Positions 16,631 through 21,717 of a stretch of 21,717 nt of DNA are shown here, piece by piece. Origin of the DNA: Cymbomonas tetramitiformis (Eukaryota > Chlorophyta > Pyramimonadophyceae > Pyramimonadales > Pyramimonadaceae); NCBI GenBank assembly GCA_001247695.2, contig LGRX02003534.1:1-21717 (forward strand). The letters run 5' to 3'. A model generated the notes under the pieces. The model saw nothing but the letters and a program-made list of their open reading frames with translations, did no database searches and had not been told where the DNA came from. A program made the translations under genes and the position numbers. Positions within the stretch are counted from its first letter, which is position 1. Each line of letters starts with the position of its first letter.

Positions 16631-19122
16631 TCTCAGGGTATTGCACAGGTACCGGTGTTGAGAGCACCCCGAGGGTAGATCAGCCTAAAGATGCCACTGA
16701 AGCAAGTGGCCGGGTTGAGAGTATCTCAGAAGAAGTCCTTTCCAGTCTGACATTACAGTTTCAGCAGATGGACACTCCCTCAGAGCACATCGCACAGATG
16801 CAGTCTCAGACAGCACAACTGAAATCACAGAAGAAGATGTTGTTGTACAAAGGGAAAGTATATGGACAGAGTACTCACATTTTGGTAGATCCAGGAGCTA
16901 CATCGTCTTTCATTGACAGACAGTTCGCTGCTCAGCTTGGTATAGCACCCACAGATTCTTCATCATTTTCAGTGGGATTGGCTAGAGGAAGCCAACTACC
17001 ATGCACATCCTATCTTCCCAAGGCTACATTTACGCTGGGTAAGTATAAGGACACAGAAGATTTCTACATCATTGACATGAAACCATTCACTGTCATCCTG
17101 GGTCAAGATTGGTTGGAGAGGAGAAATCCACACATTGACTTCCAGACCAAAAATCTGACGATCACTAGGAAGCACTCATCAGGCTCCAGTATTCGCACAG
17201 TATTATCCAGAGTTGAACAGACTCCAGGCTCAGACGACCTTCCTGAAATGGAAATGGTCAGCGCCACCACCATGAGAAAGCACCTTCGTCGTATTCGATC
17301 CAGTGGTTCGGCTGAAGAAGCCGTAGCTTATCTCTTCTTTCTCTCAGAGGTCGATGGTGAACTGGTCTTCGCAGCAGCAGACACAGACACCACAATGGAA
17401 GACCCAGAGATCACAGCAGCACGTGATCAAATGACGGAAGACTTTTCAGACATATTCCAGGAGGATCTTCCAGCTGGTCATAGGCCAGAACGGTTTGAAG
17501 GTGGTTATCATAGAATCAACATTGAACCTGGGCACAAGCCGCCATCGCAGCCAGTACGTACCATACCAGTACCCATGATGGAAGAACTCAAACGACAGAT
17601 CATCAAGTATGTCGAATTGGGTATCCTTCGTCCGTCGTCATCTCCATATGGATGTCCTATCATTTTCGCTCCTAAGCCAGGTGGGAAGTGGAGGATGTGC
17701 TGTGATTATCGAGCCCTTAATAACATCGCAATTAAGGACACGTATCCATTGCCACCACACGACACCCTACTTGAACAGCTAAAAGGTGCACGATGGTTTA
17801 GCAGATCTGACTTCAATCAGTTTTTCCATCAGATCCCTATACATCCAGATGACATTCACAAAACAGCTATTCGCACCAGATACGGTTCCTATGAGTGGAC
17901 AGTTATGCCTTTCGGATTGACCAATGCTCCTGCAACAGCTCTTCGTGTAGGAAATCGGGCATTCTTCGACTTCATTGACCAGTTTCTTGTCATTTTCATG
18001 GATGATACTGTCGTATACAGTCCGGATTTTGACAGCCACGTGAGTCATGTCCGACAGTTTCTCCAGCGTTGCAGAGAACACCAGTTCTTCATCAGGCCTT
18101 CCAAGGTGGAGTTGTTCGTCAGATCTATAGACTTTATCGGACATCACATCTCTGAAGCAGGCTTGTCCATCATCGAAGACAGAATCCGAGCAGTCATGGC
18201 AATTCAGCCTCCAGTGTCTTATGGTCCTACCGTTGGAAAGCAGCCTCTACGCCGAATGGCTAAAGATGGCAAGTCATCCCTTCGGTCATTCTTGGGCATG
18301 GTCGGTCAATTCAGGAGATTCATACCAAAGTTCTCCAAGGTTGCCGAGCCGCTCAATCGTCTCCTTAAAGATAATGCAGAGTTTGTCTGGGAATCTGAGC
18401 AGCAGCAGGCATTTGATAACCTCAAAAGTGCCATCTGTAACGCTCCAGTACTACAGCTTCCAGATCAGAAACTGCCATCTATTATGGAGGTCGATGGATC
18501 AGGCACACACGTTGGTCAAGTGGTACTACAGGATCAAGGAAAAGGTATGAAGCCATGTGGCTATCACAGCGTCACTCTATCCGATACACAGAGACGTTGG
18601 CCTATTCCTGAGATCGAGCTATTTGCCATTGTGGAGGGCTTCCGATTCTTTCGCCACATCTTGTTGGGAGCTCCTGAGACTATTGTACGCTCAGATCATC
18701 AGCCACTGGTTTATTTCCAGTCCAAATCCACACTGAGCCCCAAGCAGGCAAGGTGGTTGGATGAGCTCTCCGAGTACAACTTCCGTATAGAGCACATTGC
18801 TAGCGATAAGAATAAAGTTGCAGACGCTCTCACTCGTATTTCTACACTCTTTGAACTCTCTGATTGTCTGAAACATATAATAGACATCACCGAGGTTCCA
18901 CTCATTGACATACCGTCTACAGATTCTACATCCATTGCTCTTATACCTTCTTCATCAGCTCATCAGCTACACGACATCATTATATCCGAATATGATCGTG
19001 ATACATTTGCACAGACTATTTTGGCTAAACTGACATCATCGACTTCATCACAGTCAGTCAGCAGCTTCAGCTTCGAGCTCATTCAGGGGTTGATCTATCG
19101 GAAGACCATATATGGCAGATAG
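16630..19122 (+). CDS. pol: pol: protease, reverse transcriptase, RNase H
   Basis: Polyprotein that processes gag and copies element RNA to DNA. It is entered by -1 slip; the first in-frame ATG is 16768. Protease: LVDPGATSSF with catalytic Asp near 16888, followed by VILGQDWL. Reverse transcriptase: PIIFAPKPGGKWRMCCDYRA, SRSDFNQFFHQ with the first Asp, MPFGLTNAPAT, and the FMDD motif at 17995-18006. The connection reads SLRSFLGMVGQFRRFIPKFS. RNase H keeps its acidic residues in IMEVDGSG, EIELFAIVEG and VRSDHQPLV, and ends in KVADALTRI. All motif residues look intact and there is no frameshift for 2.4 kb. It ends at TAG 19120-19122, in mid-polyprotein before integrase, so this end is a nonsense change or a readthrough point rather than a natural terminus. 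Confidence 0.92.
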   Translation, partial: LSGYCTGTGVESTPRVDQPKDATEASGRVESISEEVLSSLTLQFQQMDTPSEHIAQMQSQTAQLKSQKKMLLYKGKVYGQSTHILVDPGATSSFIDRQFAAQLGIAPTDSSSFSVGLARGSQLPCTSYLPKATFTLGKYKDTEDFYIIDMKPFTVILGQDWLERRNPHIDFQTKNLTITRKHSSGSSIRTVLSRVEQTPGSDDLPEMEMVSATTMRKHLRRIRSSGSAEEAVAYLFFLSEVDGELVFAAADTDTTMEDPEITAARDQMTEDFSDIFQEDLPAGHRPERFEGGYHRINIEPGHKPPSQPVRTIPVPMMEELKRQIIKYVELGILRPSSSPYGCPIIFAPKPGGKWRMCCDYRALNNIAIKDTYPLPPHDTLLEQLKGARWFSRSDFNQFFHQIPIHPDDIHKTAIRTRYGSYEWTVMPFGLTNAPATALRVGNRAFFDFIDQFLVIFMDDTVVYSPDFDSHVSHVRQFLQRCREHQFFIRPSKVELFVRSIDFIGHHISEAGLSIIEDRIRAVMAIQPPVSYGPTVGKQPLRRMAKDGKSSLRSFLGMVGQFRRFIPKFSKVAEPLNRLLKDNAEFVWESEQQQAFDNLKSAICNAPVLQLPDQKLPSIMEVDGSGTHVGQVVLQDQGKGMKPCGYHSVTLSDTQRRWPIPEIELFAIVEGFRFFRHILLGAPETIVRSDHQPLVYFQSKSTLSPKQARWLDELSEYNFRIEHIASDKNKVADALTRISTLFELSDCLKHIIDITEVPLIDIPSTDSTSIALIPSSSAHQLHDIIISEYDRDTFAQTILAKLTSSTSSQSVSSFSFELIQGLIYRKTIYGR

Positions 19123-20149
19123 CTGTACATTCCACCTACAGCTAAAGTCCCCACAGATGACGGTGAGATCACATAGCTTCGCCACATTCTCCTTCATGAG
19201 TGCCACTCAGCCACTATTTCTGGTCATGTAGGCAAAAATCGCATGCTTCATCTTCTGCGTAGCCGATATTATTGGCCAGGAATGACAACGGCAGCCATCC
19301 AGTACATTCGGGAGTGCCCCGTTTGTCAACGCCAGAAAACGAGACGACACAAGCCTTATGGTCAGGCACATATACGATATTCTGTGCCTAAGACAAAATG
19401 GTTAGATGTATCTCTTGACTGGATTACTGACCTGCCTATCACCACTAATGGGCACGACAGTATATTTTTTGTAATGTGCCAATTCTCGCATCGCTGTCAT
19501 CTCATTCCCTTCAACATGACCTGGACAGCTCAGCATACTGCTTCTATATATATGCAGCATATCTTCAAGCTCCATGGTCTTCCGAGGAACATCATCTCAG
19601 ATCGAGACCCCAGATTCACCTCTACATTCTGGCAAACACTGTGTGGAAATCTACTGGTACGAGATTGTCCATGACGTCTTCACACCATCCACAGTCGAAT
19701 GCAGCCAATGAGAGGAGCCATGCCTTCATCGAGGATATCCTCAGGTACTTTTCAATTTGTTGATTCATGATTCGATTTCACCATCCTCTGGTTTATAAAC
19801 TGATTAGATAGTATTTTTTCATCCACAGGTGTTGTTGCAATGATACTTCAGCCAATTCGTGGGAGGACAAGTTGCCTCTGGTGGAGTTTGCAATTAACAA
19901 CACAGTTTCTGCATCAACAGGTTATTCACCATTCTATCTCGACTCGATGGCGCAGCCACTTTCGCCTCATGATCTGGTAATCACTATTCCGCCAGAAGCT
20001 CCTGTACCAATACAAAGAGCTATTCGAGATCACTTTGACCAGTACTCGGCTGTGCATGCCAACGCGGTAGACAACATTTCCCGAGCAGCAGAAATTAGCC
20101 AAGCCAGATTCAATAAAACTCACATGCCTCGGCAATACGCAGTTGGGCA
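19123..20149 (+). pseudogene. pol: integrase (HHCC finger and DDE core), interrupted
   Basis: It inserts the element DNA into the chromosome. The HHCC finger is visible (CHSATISGH ... RECPVCQRQKT, about 19199-19340). The core carries LDWITDLP, ISDRDPRFTS and SNAANERSHAF, giving the D, D and E of the active site. Breaks: a second in-frame TAG at 19174-19176 just before the finger, a +2 shift at a TGTG repeat near 19640, and an 84-bp GT-AG intron at 19745-19828. After the intron the frame continues PLVEFAINNTVSASTGYSPF, the usual region following the core. An extra A in the A-run near 20150 shifts the frame again at VGQK. The copy cannot make integrase unless the stops and shifts are bypassed. 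Confidence 0.85.
19745..19828 (+). other. 84-bp spliceosomal-type intron inside integrase
   Basis: The exon ends CTCAG, then GTACTT (donor), a branch-like CTGAT at 19800-19804 24 bases before the acceptor, a T-rich tract, and CCACAG (acceptor). Removing it joins the integrase helix ILR to CCCNDTSANSWEDKLPLVEF in the same frame (phase 2). The intervening sequence has in-frame stops. Confidence 0.75.
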
Positions 20150-20592
20150 AAAAAGTTCTTTTACGGACCGAGTTTATTCAATGGACTGGTTTGACAGAGG
20201 CAGGCAGACACTTCAAGCAGCCATATATTGGGCCGTTCACTATATCCAAAGTGCTTAGCCATGGGCGTGCATACGAGTTAGATTTCGGAGACCTCGATAT
20301 CCGTATTCATCCGGTACAGCCTGTATCCAGATTAGAGCTGTATAACGACTCGATCCAAGCACCTTTGCCTCTGCCACAGATGATCACCGAAGAAGGGCAA
20401 CCACTGTTTGAGATATCACACATACTCTCAGATAAGATCACTAGAGGTGTCAAGTACTACTTAGTGCGATATGCAGGCTACGGCCCTGAGCATGACACCT
20501 GGGTCAGAGCCACAGAGCTGACCAATGCAGCAGACATGATAGCTGCCGGTAGGCTATTTAATTTAGAATATTTTTTCATAATTTTAGAATAA
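20150..20592 (+). pseudogene. pol: Integrase C-terminus with chromodomain
   Basis: The frame resumes after an A-run shift as VLLRTEFIQW and passes through PYIGPFTISKVL, the SH3-like integrase tail common to this group. It ends in a chromodomain: FEISHILSDKI, KYYLVRYAGYGPEHDTWV and ATELTNAADMI, the pattern that binds methylated histone tails. Chromodomains of this kind steer Ty3 chromoviruses into heterochromatin. The three aromatic-cage positions cannot be assigned with certainty here, but Y/W residues are present (YYLVRYAGY, TW). It ends at TAA 20590-20592. The piece is intact, but out of frame with the upstream integrase. Confidence 0.85.
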
Positions 20593-20750
20593 CCCATTTT
20601 CATCGTTAATTTAGAATAAGTTTTCTTTATGTCATCCGGCTATGACCGGTGCATGCATCCATGACGCTGTACTGTACCTGTTGAGCTATCCCCATGCCAT
20701 GCCATGCGAAATATTACACTGAAGAGTTGTCTTGCCGTGATGTCCATATG
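20593..20750. other. 3' flank of the retroelement, no LTR recognised
   Basis: The string ttagaata recurs three times at 20565-20620. No sequence here matches the region upstream of gag, and no purine tract is clear. The 3' LTR is missing, very diverged, or lost to the foldback repeats that follow. Confidence 0.45.
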
Positions 20751-20808
20751 TCCGAATGGAACTAAAAACCGTTCGATTAAAATCGAACGGTTTTTGGTTC
20801 CATTCGGA
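20751..20808. repeat. 58-bp foldback (28-bp stem, 2-base loop)
   Basis: Bases 20751-20778 and 20781-20808 are inverse complements with a single G/U-compatible mismatch, around the loop AA. The stem starts TCCGAATGGAAC. Confidence 0.95.
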
Positions 20809-20810
20809 AA

Positions 20811-20846
20811 GATTCACGGCCGTGAATCTAAAAGTCACGGCCGTGA
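20811..20846. repeat. Two CACGGCCGTG palindromes
   Basis: GATTCACGGCCGTGAATC (20811-20828) is a perfect 18-bp palindrome. TCACGGCCGTGA (20835-20846) is a perfect 12-bp palindrome sharing the same core. Confidence 0.9.
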
Positions 20847-20934
20847 ATAACGACTCTTTCCCCATAATGACTTTTATTATTTGCCATCTTTGCCACAATA
20901 GACACTCACGGCGTGTTCTGCTTGAAAAAAAGTA

Positions 20935-21717
20935 AGTAACTTGAAGCCTTGAGCTTCAAGTTACTGAAAGATATGTATCTTGGCAGTATGTGTGCCAAGT
21001 TTCGTGCTCTAGGACGCACGGAAAGCCCTCGGCTGTTTGGCATCTTTGGGTTTGGGTGTCACGTTCGAACCCAAACCCAAAACATCTGCCTTAGAAATAG
21101 ATTGCGCGTTTCGCGCAAAAGTAACTTGAAGCCTTGAGCTTCAAGTAACTCAAATATATGTATCTTGGCAGTATTCGTGCCAAGTTTCGTGCTCTAGGAC
21201 GCACGGGAAGCCTCGGCTGTTTGGCATCTTTGGGTTTGGGTGTCACGTTCGAACCCAAACCCAAAACATCTGCCTTAGAAATAAATTGCGCGTTTCGCGC
21301 ACAAGTAACTTGAAGTCTTGAGCTTCCGGTAACTTAAATATATGTACCATGGTAGTATTCGTGCCAAGTTTCGTGCTCTAGGACGCACGGGAAGCCCTCG
21401 GCTGTTTGGCATCTTTGGGTTTGGGTGTCACGTTCGAACCCAAACCCAAAACATCTGCCTTAGAAATAAATTGCGCGTTTCGCGCACAAGTAACTTGAAG
21501 CCTTGAGCTTCCGGTAACTTAAATATATGTATCTTGGCAGTATTCGTGCCAAGTTTCGTGCGTTAGGACGCACGGGAAGCCCTCGGCTGTTTGGCATCTT
21601 TGGGTTTGGGTGTCACGTTCGAACCCAAACCCAAAGCATCTGCCTTAGAAATAGATTGCGCGTTTCGCGCAAAAGTAACTTGAAGCCTTGAGCTTCTGGT
21701 AACTTAAATATATGTAT
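20935..21717. repeat. 185-bp satellite, four full units and a partial
   Basis: Units start with agtaacttgaag at 20935, 21120, 21304, 21489 and 21674, a period of 184-185 bp; the last is cut by the window end. Each unit carries about five hairpins. In unit two these are ACTTGAAG/CTTCAAGT (21124-21146), CTTGGCA/TGCCAAG (21164-21184), CGTGC/GCACG (21188-21205), TTTGGGTTTGGG/CCCAAACCCAAA (21229-21265) and GCGCG/CGCGC (21288-21300). Units differ by a few substitutions and indels. There are no spacers, so it is not a CRISPR array. Confidence 0.95.

Larger units (their letters stand above)
15148..16678 (+). pseudogene. gag: gag, main part (capsid-like domain and zinc knuckle)
   Basis: It is the structural protein that packages retroelement RNA. 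The first frame is open from the target site and holds a retrotransposon gag domain (PPREFKSGQDAEVWLDTVDR onward to QFQLRYL, about 15358-15770). A Gln/Lys/Gly-rich basic linker follows. Within the purine tract at about 16022-16070 the frame shifts by one base, after which CQRCGRVGHIAKDC forms a CCHC zinc knuckle (near 16096-16135). A 255-bp insert follows, then a Gln- and Pro-Ala-rich tail that ends at TAG 16676-16678. The first shift is best read as decay, because it precedes the knuckle rather than the gag-pol junction. Confidence 0.85.
11926..20592 (+). mobile_element. Ty3/gypsy chromovirus-like retrotransposon, disrupted
   Basis: Coding order is gag, protease, reverse transcriptase, RNase H, integrase, chromodomain, which is the order of Ty3-type elements with a chromodomain. 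Disruptions are a 3076-bp hAT (12064-15139), a 255-bp insert (16140-16394), a one-base shift in a purine tract before the zinc knuckle, two in-frame TAG codons (19120, 19174), a TG-repeat shift near 19640 and an A-run shift near 20150. A -1 frameshift site joins gag to pol and an 84-bp intron interrupts integrase. The bounds given are coding bounds. Neither LTR, nor a certain primer site or polypurine tract, was identified, so the true ends are unknown. Confidence 0.9.

Noticed and set aside
20935..21717. CRISPR-like array
   Set aside because: The whole 185-bp unit is conserved, with no unique spacers, and the genome is eukaryotic.

Overview
The window is eukaryotic, repeat-dominated nuclear DNA. 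It has a split gene with GT-AG introns, a 5S rRNA gene, a Ty3-type retrotransposon with a C-terminal chromodomain, two hAT-type DNA transposons and several tandem and foldback repeat families. The sequence alone does not fix the species. An alga, plant or other protist-like genome fits, but this is a guess from style, not proof.

Layout. Bases 1-3140 hold three copies of one interspersed repeat: a GC-rich head, a five-base GCATC/GCGTC tract, an antisense tRNA-like module in two copies, and an AT-rich tail. Copies one and two are separated by a 27-bp minisatellite of about 38 units. Bases 3140-4215 are non-coding, with nested palindromes and a roughly 385-bp segment between 15-bp direct repeats. 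A minus-strand gene at 6251-4216 encodes a membrane-anchored protein disulfide isomerase-like protein: signal peptide, one CGHC thioredoxin domain, C-terminal membrane helix and a KxKxx tail. Bases 7041-7800 are a 760-bp non-autonomous hAT-type element with 19-bp terminal repeats and a perfect 8-bp target duplication. It carries a well-folded 5S rRNA gene. Bases 7809-11925 have no recognisable gene; they hold simple repeats and a stretch very dense in short hairpins.

From 11926 to 20592 lies a Ty3/gypsy chromovirus-like retrotransposon: gag, protease, reverse transcriptase, RNase H, integrase, chromodomain. A complete hAT transposon (12064-15139) sits inside the start of its gag gene, with an uninterrupted 786-residue transposase, 14/17-matched ends and a perfect 8-bp target duplication. 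The gag frame resumes exactly once one copy of that duplication is discounted. The retroelement also shows a canonical -1 frameshift heptamer at the gag-pol overlap, a 255-bp insert beside the zinc knuckle, two amber codons, three indel frameshifts and an 84-bp spliceosomal-type intron in integrase. It is therefore probably a decayed copy, while the hAT inside it looks intact and younger. No LTR pair was found.

The right end (20751-21717) is a near-perfect 58-bp foldback, smaller palindromes and a 185-bp satellite. Each satellite unit carries about five separate hairpins, and the array runs off the window.

How the parts relate: the order of events can be read from nesting. The retroelement came first, then the hAT and the small insert. 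The only plausible host genes are the disulfide isomerase-like gene and the 5S gene, and the latter may travel as cargo of a transposon.
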